Below, one piece after another: positions 17,872 to 26,583 of a DNA stretch of 64,000 nucleotides. Location: assembly GCF_002243645.1 (NCBI RefSeq), contig NZ_CP017704.1:496001-560000 (forward strand), read 5' to 3'. Position 1 is the first letter of the stretch. Each line of letters begins with the position of its first letter. Below the pieces are notes generated by a model. That model ran no database searches, was not told the DNA's origin, and was given only the letters and a program-made list of their open reading frames with translations. The DNA is from Peribacillus simplex NBRC 15720 = DSM 1321 (GTDB lineage Bacteria > Bacillota > Bacilli > Bacillales > DSM-1321). The translations under genes and the position numbers were made by a program.

Positions 17872-18714
17872 CTACCAAACGTTTTTGAAATTACCAATGA
17901 CTTTATGAGCTGGCATGGCTGAAATAAATGCATGATCATCTATACTTTGTACAGTTTGACATAATTCTGCCCACTGGATATTCACAATCACACAAAGTAT
18001 GACTTGTTTTTCACTATGTGAGTAAGCCCCTAAAGCTTCCCAAGATGTAACACCGCGATGGAACGCTTGATTGAGGGCTTCAGATATCTCTTCTCCCTTA
18101 TCCGTCACAATAATTACAGAACTCCTTTCCGCTATATTAAGTAAGGATTCATACGTTTTAGCTCCAACATATAACGAAAGAATGGTAAACATAGCTGCCT
18201 GAACATCAAAGATTACAGCAGAAATAGCAACAATAATCAGATTTACGATAAGACCAAATTTTGAAATGGACAAATTTTTGTGTTTAGCAATGATCCGTCC
18301 AAGGACATCTAATCCGCCATTTGAGCCTCCTACACGAAGCATGATGGCTCCGCCAGCAAACGAAACTATACCCCCGAATATTGAAGCTAAAATAACATTT
18401 TCTGTCCACATGAGACGAATAGGGATAAAGTGTAAGAATATGGTGTCAGAAATGACCGCAAGAATCGTATAAAGGATAAATTTTTTCCCTAAATGGATAT
18501 ATCCTAAGATTAAAAGTGGAATATTATAGATAAAATACTGCACTCCCACTGACCAATGAAAAAAGTGGTACAAAATCATACAAATCCCAATGACACCTCC
18601 AGAGAGTAAATTAGCTGGAAGTAATAATGTATTTGCACCTATAGCAATTAATAAGCTACCAAATATGATACTCAATACCTCAATAACAATACGGTATTTC
18701 CCTTTATTTCTCAT
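17872..18714 (-). CDS. YitT family membrane protein
   Basis: 280 aa. Five to six hydrophobic segments (SIIFGSLLIAIGANTLLLPA, LLSGGVIGICMILYHFF, IIVAISAVIFDVQAAMFTIL) are followed by a soluble C-terminal DUF2179 domain (VIIVTDKGEEISEALNQAF ... GVTSWEALGAYSHSEKQVIL). That order defines the YitT/YebE family of bacilli; function is unknown. I use the ATG after AAGGGATGCAAT; a TTG 18 bp earlier is the other option. Confidence 0.9.
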   Translation of the reverse strand: MRNKGKYRIVIEVLSIIFGSLLIAIGANTLLLPANLLSGGVIGICMILYHFFHWSVGVQYFIYNIPLLILGYIHLGKKFILYTILAVISDTIFLHFIPIRLMWTENVILASIFGGIVSFAGGAIMLRVGGSNGGLDVLGRIIAKHKNLSISKFGLIVNLIIVAISAVIFDVQAAMFTILSLYVGAKTYESLLNIAERSSVIIVTDKGEEISEALNQAFHRGVTSWEALGAYSHSEKQVILCVIVNIQWAELCQTVQSIDDHAFISAMPAHKVIGNFKNVW

Positions 18715-18944
18715 ATTGCATCCCTTCTTCAATTTATTGGTAAAATAGAATATTCTCTTTCAGAATTATACATGAAAATTCGATTAAACGTATACTTCTT
18801 GTAGGAAAAACTATTCAACAATCTGACCCGTTTGGTACAGAATTCAAAATCACTACTTCGATACTACTCCCCAGTAAGCCATTCAGGTACAATTAATTAT
18901 TGATATCAAAGGGAGGATAATAATTTATCTGAGGAACTAAATAA

Positions 18945-18977
18945 AAACACCAATCCATAAATCAAGGACTGATGTTT
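18945..18977 (-). terminator. Terminator overlapping the stop of the small Sda-like gene
   Basis: Minus-strand arms AAACATCAGTCC and GGATTGGTGTTT pair fully with G-U pairs, then TTATTT. Confidence 0.65.
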
Positions 18978-19165
18978 ACTTTATAGGTCCTAAGATAAAT
19001 CGCTCTCAGGTTCATTTCTGAAAGGCCTCGCTTGTTTGCAGCTCTCTTTATTAAACCTATCTCATAATACATAGCCTCGGAAAGAATGCCCTTTTTTATA
19101 TTTTTGCTAATCTCCATAAAAAAGCCTGCTAAAAGATCATCAGGTAACTCTTCATATAAAGACAC
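18962..19165 (-). CDS. Small protein resembling sporulation kinase inhibitor Sda
   Basis: 67 aa from a GTG with GGGGGAGAGG just upstream, a strong translation signal for so short a frame. The stretch LPDDLLAGFFMEISKNIKKG followed by EIGLIKRAANKRGL recalls the helical hairpin of Sda (L-S-D-E-L-L ... E-I-x-R-R-S-L), which blocks autophosphorylation of KinA. It is longer than Sda (46 aa) at both ends and the match is by eye, so the name is tentative. A terminator overlaps its stop codon, supporting a real single-gene unit. Confidence 0.45.
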   Translation of the reverse strand: MSLYEELPDDLLAGFFMEISKNIKKGILSEAMYYEIGLIKRAANKRGLSEMNLRAIYLRTYKVNISP

Positions 19166-19586
19166 AATGACCTCTCCCCCACAATAAATAGTTAATTACT
19201 TAAATTCATCTATAATTGTACCAAGGAAAAAGGTAATAAAGAGCAAATGTTAGTGAATTAATGATAAAAAAGTAACACTTTCACTTATGTTAGTTACTCA
19301 TTAATAATCTTGATTTCTTTAGCTCATTAAAGATTACACAGGTAAATGAAAGGAGACTTATTGTAGAGTTGAAAAAAAATCCGAGTCATAAGAGCACATA
19401 TAGTATTATTTAAAGATGCATAAAAAAACACTCCAGTCATTATACGGTTGAATATCCCCACCTGAGCAACAATTTATACGAACATAGCTAAAAAAAAGAG
19501 TTGACATAAAACTTGTACCCACCTTAAAGTATAGCTTATACAACAAAAAGTTTCCTAAAGGAAACTTTTTAGAAGGGGGTCAAGTA
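19166..19586. promoter_or_regulatory. Promoter and leader of the multicopper oxidase operon
   Basis: 420 bp. Near the 3' end, TTGTAC (19514-19519) and TTATAC (19537-19542) with a 17-bp spacer form a possible promoter; TTGACA lies at 19501-19506. A perfect 11-bp hairpin AAAAAGTTTCC-TAAA-GGAAACTTTTT (19545-19570) sits between that promoter and the ribosome binding site AGAAGGGGG. Confidence 0.5.
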
Positions 19587-20594
19587 ATGTCTGATGAGAA
19601 AAAGGTTTCCCGCAGAGATGTTTTAAAGATGGGGACTGCAGGTGCGTTTGGAATAGCTGGATCTTATTACTTAAATAAAATGACACAAATTCCAACTGTG
19701 GCTCAGGCATCCAATGATTCGTCTCATAAGAAGAGCAATCATTCAAATATGAGTGATAAGACAATAACAACTGGTTATAAAATGGCTGAACGGCTCCTTA
19801 CTGAGTTTGATTATGGAAAAGTTACCAAGTTGCCAGACGGCCAAACACTCCGGGAATATGAAGTCGTGGCAATGGATAAGGAAATCGAGATTGCCAAAGG
19901 AATTAAATTCCCAGGCTGGACTTATAACGGAACTATTCCAGGACCAACTTTTCGTTGTACGGAAGGTGATCTTTTGCGGTTTCACTTTATTAATGAGGGC
20001 AGCCATCCCCACTCTATCCATTTTCACGGAATCCATCCCCCTGCGATGGACGGATTAACTTCCATTTATCCTGGACAAAATTTCACGTACGAATTTGAAG
20101 CGAAACCATACGGTTTGCAAATATACCATTGCCATGTACTTCCCCTTGCCCGCCATATCCATAAAGGGTTATATGGAAATTTTATTATTGATCCAAAAAA
20201 GCCAAGAGAGCCAGCATTAGAGTTAAACATGGTTATGAATGGATTTGACTTGGATTTAGATGGTGAAAACGAGTTTTATACCGTGAATGGCTATGCCTTC
20301 GCATTTATGAATCACCCTATTAAAATCAAAAAAGATCAACTGGTCCGTATCTATCTAAGTAATTTAACAGAATTCGACTTATTAAACTCGTTTCACTTAC
20401 ATGCGAACTACTTTACGTACTATCCAACAGGCAGAAACGATAATCCCTCCCAGTTCACAGATACCATCATGCAATGTCAGGGAGAACGTGGAATTTTAGA
20501 AGTTCGTTTTCCATTCAAGGGAATGTATATGTTTCATGCTCATGTAAGCGAATTCGCTGAGTTAGGCTGGATGGGATTTTTTGAGGTCGAATAA
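19587..20594 (+). CDS. Tat-exported two-domain multicopper oxidase
   Basis: 335 aa. N-terminal twin-arginine signal SRRDVLKMGTAGAFGIAGSY. Domain 1 holds HPHSIHFHG and YHCHVLPLARHIHKGLYG (His-Cys-His of a type 1 copper with bridging ligands); domain 2 holds FHLHANYF and MFHAHVSEFAELGWMGFF, where the Cys position is Ala. Thus the type 1 site is in domain 1 and trinuclear-type His pairs come from both, as in two-domain oxidases or nitrite-reductase-like proteins that trimerise. It would act outside the membrane, oxidising a metal or phenol. The ZIP-type transporter and tatA follow at once on the same strand. Confidence 0.87.
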   Translation: MSDEKKVSRRDVLKMGTAGAFGIAGSYYLNKMTQIPTVAQASNDSSHKKSNHSNMSDKTITTGYKMAERLLTEFDYGKVTKLPDGQTLREYEVVAMDKEIEIAKGIKFPGWTYNGTIPGPTFRCTEGDLLRFHFINEGSHPHSIHFHGIHPPAMDGLTSIYPGQNFTYEFEAKPYGLQIYHCHVLPLARHIHKGLYGNFIIDPKKPREPALELNMVMNGFDLDLDGENEFYTVNGYAFAFMNHPIKIKKDQLVRIYLSNLTEFDLLNSFHLHANYFTYYPTGRNDNPSQFTDTIMQCQGERGILEVRFPFKGMYMFHAHVSEFAELGWMGFFEVE

Positions 20595-20611
20595 AGAGGG
20601 GAGATAATAAT

Positions 20612-21781
20612 ATGAAGGGGAAATGGATAATTACTGGTTTAATTCCGCTAATTTTACTTATAGGGGTGCTTGGATGGGTACTAATGAATGGAGCAGGTGT
20701 AGAAAAAGATCCTGCAGCACCAATTGAAGTCCTGAACATTGAACGCATCAAGATAACCGAAACCGGCTTCCAATTATCTGTAAGTAATACGGGGCCAAAA
20801 CCACTAACGATTTCTCAAGTTATGGTCAATGATTCGGTGTGGAATTTCAGTATCTCTCCTCAAGCAAAACTTGAACGATTTGAAGAAGGAATGGTGACCA
20901 TCGCTTACCCATGGGTGGAAGGTGATCCACATGCCATTAAACTAATCACAGAAAATGGGATTATCACGGAAGGTGAAGTTGCAGCTGCCACACTCACACC
21001 AGAAACCACCTGGAGCAACTTTTTAAACTACGGCATAATAGGATTTTACGTTGGAATTGTCCCGATCACATTGGGGTTGTTGTGGTATCCATTTATGAAG
21101 CGTTTCTCACGAAAGTGGATTAATGCGATCCTTGCCCTTACGGTTGGGCTGCTTTTATTTTTATTTGTTGGGACTCTAGCCGATGGCTTTGAAATTGGTG
21201 CAGAAGCCCCTTCTGTCTTTCAGGGCAATATGGTTGTAATTATTGGAGCTTCCTTAACCTTCTTATTATTGATCGGCTTTGATCAGTATCAACAAAGAAA
21301 GCAAAAAAAGAAAGGATATTCTCCCTTAGGTCTTGCTTTGTTGATGGCTACCGGAATAGGGCTTCATAACTTTGGGGAAGGTTTGGCTATTGGTTCTTCC
21401 TTTTCCCTAGGTGAAGCAGCTCTGGGAACCTTTTTAATCATCGGATTTACCCTTCACAACATTACGGAAGGTATTGGAATCGCTGCTCCTTTATTAAAGA
21501 CCACACCTCGATTCAGAGACTTTCTATTACTGGGAGTTATTGCAGGCGCACCCGCCATTGCAGGTACATGGGTTGGCGGATTTATCTTCTCTCCAATTTG
21601 GGGAGCTTTGTTCCTGGGTATTGGTGCAGGGGCCATTCTTCAAGTAATTTATGTAATATCGAAAATGCTCATTGAAGATCATAGAACACATAACGAAGCA
21701 TCTGTTTCATGGTTAAACCTTTCTGGATTCTCGATTGGACTATTGATCATGTACTTTACTGCATTTTTTGTGAAATTTTAA
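20612..21781 (+). CDS. ZIP-family metal transporter with extracytoplasmic N-terminal domain
   Basis: 389 aa, 17 bp after the oxidase gene, AGAGGGGAG site. One N-terminal membrane anchor, then about 110 soluble residues (VLNIERIKITETGFQLSVSN) with a beta-sandwich look, then a ZIP membrane unit. Both metal-site helices are present: LHNFGEGLAIG and LHNITEGIGIAAPL, the paired HNxxEG of ZIP transporters that carry Zn, Fe, Mn or other divalent ions. The extra outside domain is unusual and could meet the exported oxidase. Linked transport and oxidation of a metal is a reasonable guess. Confidence 0.85.
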   Translation: MKGKWIITGLIPLILLIGVLGWVLMNGAGVEKDPAAPIEVLNIERIKITETGFQLSVSNTGPKPLTISQVMVNDSVWNFSISPQAKLERFEEGMVTIAYPWVEGDPHAIKLITENGIITEGEVAAATLTPETTWSNFLNYGIIGFYVGIVPITLGLLWYPFMKRFSRKWINAILALTVGLLLFLFVGTLADGFEIGAEAPSVFQGNMVVIIGASLTFLLLIGFDQYQQRKQKKKGYSPLGLALLMATGIGLHNFGEGLAIGSSFSLGEAALGTFLIIGFTLHNITEGIGIAAPLLKTTPRFRDFLLLGVIAGAPAIAGTWVGGFIFSPIWGALFLGIGAGAILQVIYVISKMLIEDHRTHNEASVSWLNLSGFSIGLLIMYFTAFFVKF

Positions 21782-21897
21782 GGGATTAATGTTGTGGTAT
21801 AGCACCTGAATGGCATTTGGCAGCATCAACCTAGTGACACGATGCCACTTCCCTGTGTTACGAACGTTAAGATTTCAATATTAGGAGATGATTCTAT

Positions 21898-22122
21898 ATG
21901 TTTTCAAATATCGGTATTCCTGGATTAATTTTAGTACTTATCATTGCCTTGATCATTTTTGGTCCTAAGAAATTGCCGGAAATCGGCCGGGCTTTTGGAC
22001 GTACTTTAACTGAATTCAAAAGTGCAACCAATGGGTTAGTAAAGGATGAAGATAAAGATGAAGGGAAAAATCCTGAGTTAACGACTGTTGAAAAGAAGCA
22101 GGATGAATCAACAGTTTCATAA
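21898..22122 (+). CDS. tatA: Twin-arginine translocase subunit TatA
   Basis: 74 aa with AGGAGATG before the ATG. A single N-terminal membrane helix ([18 protein letters not shown]), the hinge [20 protein letters not shown] and a charged tail are exactly the TatA/E form. Bacilli often keep a dedicated TatA next to a Tat substrate (as tatAd with phoD), which fits the twin-arginine oxidase two genes upstream. Confidence 0.95.
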   Translation: MFSNIGIPGLILVLIIALIIFGPKKLPEIGRAFGRTLTEFKSATNGLVKDEDKDEGKNPELTTVEKKQDESTVS

Positions 22123-22129
22123 GTAATGG

Positions 22130-22158
22130 GTAGACGAGGCAACTCGTCTACTTATTTT
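22130..22158 (+). terminator. Terminator after tatA
   Basis: GTAGACGAG-GCAA-CTCGTCTAC followed by TTATTTTTC. Confidence 0.85.
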
Positions 22159-22207
22159 TCATTTTTATAGGATGTATCCTGTCATGAAAAACTAGGAGAT
22201 AAATCTT

Positions 22208-22330
22208 ATTGAACATTCGGAAGAACTTGGTCAAAAGTTACTTTGATACATAGCATGGGTGGGGGTTTATACTAGCAGCCTTATTCATCATAGGACATCT
22301 CAATATCGTAACCTATTGGTAGAACAATAA
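22208..22330 (+). pseudogene. Possible tatC 5' remnant
   Basis: After AGGAGATAAATCTT the frame reads IEHSEELGQKLL, a stop, then YIAWVGVYTSSLIHH to a second stop. TatC proteins begin with a VEHLEELRRRLL-like segment, and tatC commonly follows tatA. The start codon would be ATT and the rest of the gene is absent. Tentative; the match is short. Confidence 0.3.
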
Positions 22331-22342
22331 AAATAAATAAAA

Positions 22343-22373
22343 GCCAGTCTCTAATAAAACTGGCAACTTTTTT
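22343..22373 (+). terminator. Intrinsic terminator
   Basis: GCCAGT-10 nt-ACTGGC followed by AACTTTTTT, downstream of the possible tatC remnant. Confidence 0.75.
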
Positions 22374-22376
22374 CTA

Positions 22377-22891
22377 TTACATTCTTTTTGCTCCTAAATA
22401 TCTTTTTTCCAATAACTATTATCCATGGAGGAAATGCTTACACCATCTGATGATGAGCTGTGTATGAATTGATTACCTCCAATATAAATATCCTGTAAGG
22501 CGCCAGCTTTATAGGCCTCATAAAAGACCAAATCTCCAACTTGTGGTTTGATACCCTTTGCCCCCTTTTTATAAATTTCAGATACCGTTCTTGGTAAAGT
22601 GACGCCTGCACCTTTTTCGAAAACGTATTTTAGGAATCCGCTACAATCAAAACCTTTAGGAGTGGTTCTACCCCATACATACCGTACATTCAAATGTTTT
22701 TTTGCTTCACTCACTATCGCTGTAGATTTATAGCTTGTTTTATTCACATTAGCTACTTTGGATGTCTGCTTTTTCACACCCAATGCTTTATAAGTATTCG
22801 GACCTACAATACCGTCAGCTTTTAAGCTTTTACTTTTTTGGAACTTTACGACTGCACTTTTACAAGATCGATTGCAGCCTACTCGTCTTGG
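22377..22891 (-). pseudogene. NlpC/P60 (C40) cell-wall peptidase with PG-binding remnant, frameshifted
   Basis: The core is a good NlpC/P60 domain: RYVWGRTTPKGFDCSGFLKY (catalytic Cys), GDLVFYEA and NQFIHSSSSDGVSIS (catalytic His). Upstream, in frame, AVVKFQKSKSLKADGIVG is the end of a peptidoglycan-binding repeat, but a TAA stop comes 12 codons earlier and the rest of the repeat is degraded. At the 3' end the frame stops at YWKKDI; with one more A in the six-A run it would read YWKKRYLGAKRM and stop, the usual ending. So both ends are damaged. A TTG at 22783 could still give a 129-aa product, but without a signal peptide. Confidence 0.75.
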
Positions 22892-23019
22892 TTATGATAT
22901 ATCCGCGTTTTGTCTGCAGCTCCTCATACAAAAGTTATTTGGATATGCCTTTTACCGCAAAATTTGAATGAATACTATACTTCTAGTGAATGTTTTTTGC
23001 ACTAGAACCAGAATTTCTA

Positions 23020-23634
23020 TCAATAAAAAATACTTACCTTAATAATTGTTGCAGATGAGTCGTCTTCGTAATTGGATAACTTTATATTTAAATTTTTGCA
23101 TAAATGATCTATGTTTAAGATTACCAAGTCACCTTGCTCTAAAACAATAGTCTCTTTTTCATCGATACTCATTCTACTTTTTCCTTTGAAACAATAATAG
23201 GCGTCGGATCTTTTCGAAGATTCCCCATTATCCAACACTTCAGAATGGATTCCATTATTCATATGAATCGTGCAAAGGTCACCTTCGCATCCTTCTGCTA
23301 ACATCAAATTAAAGTCCGTAACCCTCCCAATACTTTGGGTTGTCCAGCCTCCATCAAACCGATCCTGTTCAAATGGGTGTAAATGCACACGGTGCTTTCC
23401 CTTATGTTGCAGCAACATTTCACCATCAAGGATCATTATGATTCTCTGAATGCCTGGAAGGTGAGTAAATAAGGATTCGTCCACCTCGACATCTGCGGTG
23501 CTTATCCGCCATTTGAAATCACGCTTCGAGTAATCTCCATCTTCAGGATAAATTGCAAGTTGAGTGGTTTTACCACCTGACCAAAGACTAGTTATTTGTT
23601 CACTTTTTCTAATTATTTTTAGTGAATATGACAA
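23020..23634 (-). CDS. hutD: HutD/Ves family protein
   Basis: 204 aa from a TTG after AGGGGAG. Typical HutD cupin-like pattern: SLWSGGKTTQLAIYPEDG, FKWRISTADVEVD, FTHLPGIQRIIMILDGEM and FDGGWTTQSIGRVTDFNLM. HutD is linked to histidine utilisation genes and is thought to limit the pathway, its precise role being unsettled. The formimidoylglutamase gene lies 1.7 kb away on the same strand, which supports the name, although hutH, hutU and hutI are not in the window. Confidence 0.85.
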   Translation of the reverse strand: MSYSLKIIRKSEQITSLWSGGKTTQLAIYPEDGDYSKRDFKWRISTADVEVDESLFTHLPGIQRIIMILDGEMLLQHKGKHRVHLHPFEQDRFDGGWTTQSIGRVTDFNLMLAEGCEGDLCTIHMNNGIHSEVLDNGESSKRSDAYYCFKGKSRMSIDEKETIVLEQGDLVILNIDHLCKNLNIKLSNYEDDSSATIIKVSIFY

Positions 23635-24111
23635 CTATTTTCTCCCCTTTTATTTTTACTTTTCTTCAGTTGAAAACAATTTAGACCAGAGTGCAGATTA
23701 AAATTGGTGTATTGCCAATAGGGTGAATACGATAAACAGAGAGGCATAACTGAGCTTAAGTCTACTGGTCTCTTTCATCGTATCATAAATTCATTCTTAC
23801 TAGATCAGGATGTGAAACGATATGATACACACAAGCTCGCTCATACCTACTTGAAATAGATGGGGTTCTGTTGCATTAATAATCATACAGAAAAACCATT
23901 GTGAATTAACTACTCATGGGCAATTTCGATATAAAAAAATCAATACCGAATGTTTTGTATAACAACCAAAAACATTCGGTATTAACACTATATTCTTATT
24001 TTATTTTGACCATTTCGGGCTTTGCACTAAAACCACTTTATTCATGCATTAATAACCCCGATAAACAAAGGCAAGTATTTATGAAATTCATTCCATAATA
24101 AGGACAAATTA
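23635..24111. other. Intergenic region between gltS and hutD
   Basis: About 475 bp. Holds the gltS terminator (listed). The part 23700-23880 has fragments such as GATACACACAAGCTCGCTC and GGGTTCTGTTGCAT that recall transposon ends or integrase scraps, too weak to name. Confidence 0.5.
23935..23983 (-). terminator. Terminator of the hutG-gltS operon
   Basis: Minus strand: 15-bp perfect stem AATACCGAATGTTTT / AAAACATTCGGTATT with a 12-nt loop, then GATTTTTTTA. Confidence 0.85.
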
Positions 24112-25305
24112 TCATTTAAATAGATTAATACTTATAATGATAATTGGCATCGCAAAAACATCAATAAGAAATGCACCCACTATCGGAACGATTAAATACG
24201 CTTTACTTGAAGGTCCATATTTAGCAGTGATTGTTGACATATTGGCCATAGCATTTGGTGTAGCCCCTATACCATGTCCGATAAACCCTCCAACCATAAC
24301 TGCCGCATCGTAGTTTTTGCCAAGGAAGCGAAACATGATGAATATACTTAAAAGTATAATGAAAATTACTTGTATTACTACAATTAAAATAATTGGTAAA
24401 GCAAGGTCAGCAACTTCCCATAGTTTTATACTCATTAATGCCATTGATAAGAAAATACCTAAAGTGATATCTCCAATAAAATTTATACTAGGCATTTCGA
24501 TAATTTTCCCATTTATTTTATCTAAAATATTCCGAACTATTACAGCCACTATCATTGCTCCAACATAATTCGGTAAAACATAACCTGTCTTCGCTGAAAA
24601 TAACTCTCCTAAATATGAACCTAAAGCCATACAAAATGTCAGTATTAATATTTGTTTCATAAATGAAGCTACATTTAATTCTATTTTGTCTTCCTTTTCT
24701 TTCTTTTCTTGAATTTCAATATCCTTTTTACTTGGTGTCAATTTGTGTTTATTAATTAGATACTTTACAGTTGGACCTCCAACTAATCCACCAAATACTA
24801 ATCCTAAAGTAGCTGCCGCTATTCCAATTGCTTGGGCAGATTGAATTCCTAGCGATTCAATGGTACCACCAAATGCTGTTGCTGCACCAATGCCACCTTC
24901 CATGGAAATTGCTCCTGCCATCATACCAATCAATGGATCAATCCCAAAAACGGGTGCTAAAGAAATTCCAATTAAATTTTGAGCAAATGCCAGAAACCCA
25001 CATAACAACCAATATATTAATAATAGTTTACCGCCGACTTTTACCAATTGAAAACTAGCACCCAATCCAACAGTCGTAAAAAATGTTAACATAAATAATC
25101 CCTGGAGTGTCGTATCTAATGAAATGGTTACGTTTAGAAAGGTTTTAAGACTTGTAGCCACTATTGCAAAAAGTAATCCCCCAACAACAGGTGCAGGGAT
25201 ACAAAAATGTTTAAATAATTTGACTTTCTTAACGATAATCCCGCCCAGTGCCAAAAGCAGTATCGCTAAAAAAATAGTAATCGTTTGATTAATCTCGATG
25301 CTCAT
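24112..25305 (-). CDS. gltS: Sodium/glutamate symporter GltS (ESS family)
   Basis: 397 aa, ten or so hydrophobic segments. Family motifs include IPAPVVGGLLFAIV, MMAGAISMEGGIGAATAFGG and VGGFIGHGIGATPNAMANM, the two inverted halves of the ESS fold with their re-entrant GGxGx loops. The start lies 5 bp after the hutG stop, with GGAGAGGAG overlapping it, so the two are translationally coupled. GltS carries glutamate with Na+; in this operon it could import glutamate or adjust the glutamate made by HutG. Confidence 0.93.
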   Translation of the reverse strand: MSIEINQTITIFLAILLLALGGIIVKKVKLFKHFCIPAPVVGGLLFAIVATSLKTFLNVTISLDTTLQGLFMLTFFTTVGLGASFQLVKVGGKLLLIYWLLCGFLAFAQNLIGISLAPVFGIDPLIGMMAGAISMEGGIGAATAFGGTIESLGIQSAQAIGIAAATLGLVFGGLVGGPTVKYLINKHKLTPSKKDIEIQEKKEKEDKIELNVASFMKQILILTFCMALGSYLGELFSAKTGYVLPNYVGAMIVAVIVRNILDKINGKIIEMPSINFIGDITLGIFLSMALMSIKLWEVADLALPIILIVVIQVIFIILLSIFIMFRFLGKNYDAAVMVGGFIGHGIGATPNAMANMSTITAKYGPSSKAYLIVPIVGAFLIDVFAMPIIIISINLFK

Positions 25306-25310
25306 ATTGT

Positions 25311-26255
25311 CTATCTCCTCTCCACACTCATGAATACTTCATTTATTAGGTTTGCAGCTAGTTTTACAGTGCGATTATCACAATCTAATGATGGATTCAC
25401 TTCACAGATATCAAATGAAATAGTTTTCGTATGTGAAGTAATTTTACGAATTAATTGTCTAACTCTTTTTCCAGATAGACCAAATGAGGAAGGTGCACTA
25501 ACACCTGGTGCTTCAGAAGCGTTTATAACATCCATACAAAGTGTTAATATAATATAATCATATTGATTTATAAAATTCAGAATTTTATTTTCATTTCCCT
25601 CAGAAATCTCATCTAATAATTCTTCTTCCAATATCCAAGAACAACCAAGTGAAGTTGCAGTGTCAAATAACTTTTTTGTATTTCCATAACGTTGAATACC
25701 AATAGGCAAATAACCAGCTTGCTGATCATTATCTAATATTTGTTTAAACATCGTTCCAGAAGAAGTCATTTCTTCATAAGAGCGTAAGTCAAAATGAGCA
25801 TCAATGTTAAGAATGCCTATTTTAGCATTGGGTCCAACACTCGACCTAATTCCAAGATAATGACCATAAAAGGTTTCATGTCCGCCCCCCAATATAACAG
25901 GAAACATATTTTTAGATAATATTTTCTCTACGTGACTTCCTAATTCAGCTTGTGCTGCTTCTAACTGTTGATTTTCACAAATGATATTTCCGAAATCAAC
26001 TAGACTATCTGCTGATTGGCCGTGCCAAGATAAAGAAGATAAGGATTTACGTATTTCATTGGGAGCTTCTTTGCTTCCAAGTCTTCCTTTATTCCTGCGT
26101 ACGCCTTCTTCACAAGAGAACCCTATTATTCCACAAGTATTATTTATTGATGTTATTTGATTATCTTTTACTATTTGATGAATTCTAAATTCATCTTTGT
26201 CTATTAGACTATCTGTTCTGCCTTTCCATAAATCCATATTTGGTAACGCATACAT
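25311..26255 (-). CDS. hutG: Formimidoylglutamase HutG (arginase/agmatinase superfamily)
   Basis: 314 aa with GGGGAGG before the ATG. HutG cleaves N-formimidoyl-L-glutamate to glutamate and formamide, the last step of histidine breakdown. The binuclear Mn ligands of the ureohydrolases are seen: GGGHETFYG (His), LNIDAHFDLR (D-x-H-x-D) and CMDVINASEAPG (Asp and Asp-like site). The N-terminal part (IIGFSCEEGVRRNKGRLGSKEAP) is typical of HutG rather than of arginase. It heads a two-gene operon with gltS that appears to start at a sigma-54 promoter. Confidence 0.9.
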   Translation of the reverse strand: MYALPNMDLWKGRTDSLIDKDEFRIHQIVKDNQITSINNTCGIIGFSCEEGVRRNKGRLGSKEAPNEIRKSLSSLSWHGQSADSLVDFGNIICENQQLEAAQAELGSHVEKILSKNMFPVILGGGHETFYGHYLGIRSSVGPNAKIGILNIDAHFDLRSYEEMTSSGTMFKQILDNDQQAGYLPIGIQRYGNTKKLFDTATSLGCSWILEEELLDEISEGNENKILNFINQYDYIILTLCMDVINASEAPGVSAPSSFGLSGKRVRQLIRKITSHTKTISFDICEVNPSLDCDNRTVKLAANLINEVFMSVERR

Positions 26256-26521
26256 TTATTTTTCCTCCCCATAAATAAAAATACTTCAAATGTGCAATCG
26301 CCAATCAATTTCGGGTTGTACTATTTTAAAAGATCTGGTGCAAAGGCTTGTCCTTTTTGTTTTCGTTAAACGTGGATAGGATATTGACTTATACCACCTG
26401 ATGCATTTTGCACATCCCCGCTTTCGCTGCACTGTAACTTCCAGTCCAGCACTGTAGACCATTATGGTGTATATCTATATTCCCTCCATTCTGTTTAATG
26501 GTTTTACTACATTTTAATTAA
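26256..26521 (-). other. Long leader upstream of hutG
   Basis: If transcription starts at the sigma-54 promoter, the hutG mRNA has a leader of roughly 255 nt. It includes two direct copies of an 8-mer (GCACTGTA on the plus strand, 26429-26436 and 26449-26456) spaced 20 bp apart. No gene or known riboswitch recognised. Confidence 0.4.
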
Positions 26522-26537
26522 GCAAGTTTCATGCCAA
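26522..26537 (-). promoter_or_regulatory. Sigma-54 (-24/-12) promoter for hutG-gltS
   Basis: Minus strand TGGCATGAAACTTGCT matches the consensus TGGCAYRNNNNTTGCW at every fixed position. A gene for an NtrC-type activator ends about 80 bp upstream. Confidence 0.8.
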
Positions 26538-26583
26538 GTCCATCGTCATAAAAACAGAGGAAAATTAAGATTTATTCAAAATA

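Noticed and set aside
23840..23880. GGGTTCTGTTGCAT resembling an IS6-type terminal repeat
   Set aside because: Only part of the repeat matches and no transposase or second end is nearby.
23916..24098. 60-codon open frame on the plus strand
   Set aside because: Runs through the gltS terminator hairpin and has no ribosome binding site.
26339..26354. Second sigma-54-like element (AGGACAAGCCTTTGCA on the minus strand) nearer to hutG
   Set aside because: GG and GC are correctly spaced but the CAC part is wrong; the element at 26522-26537 matches fully.
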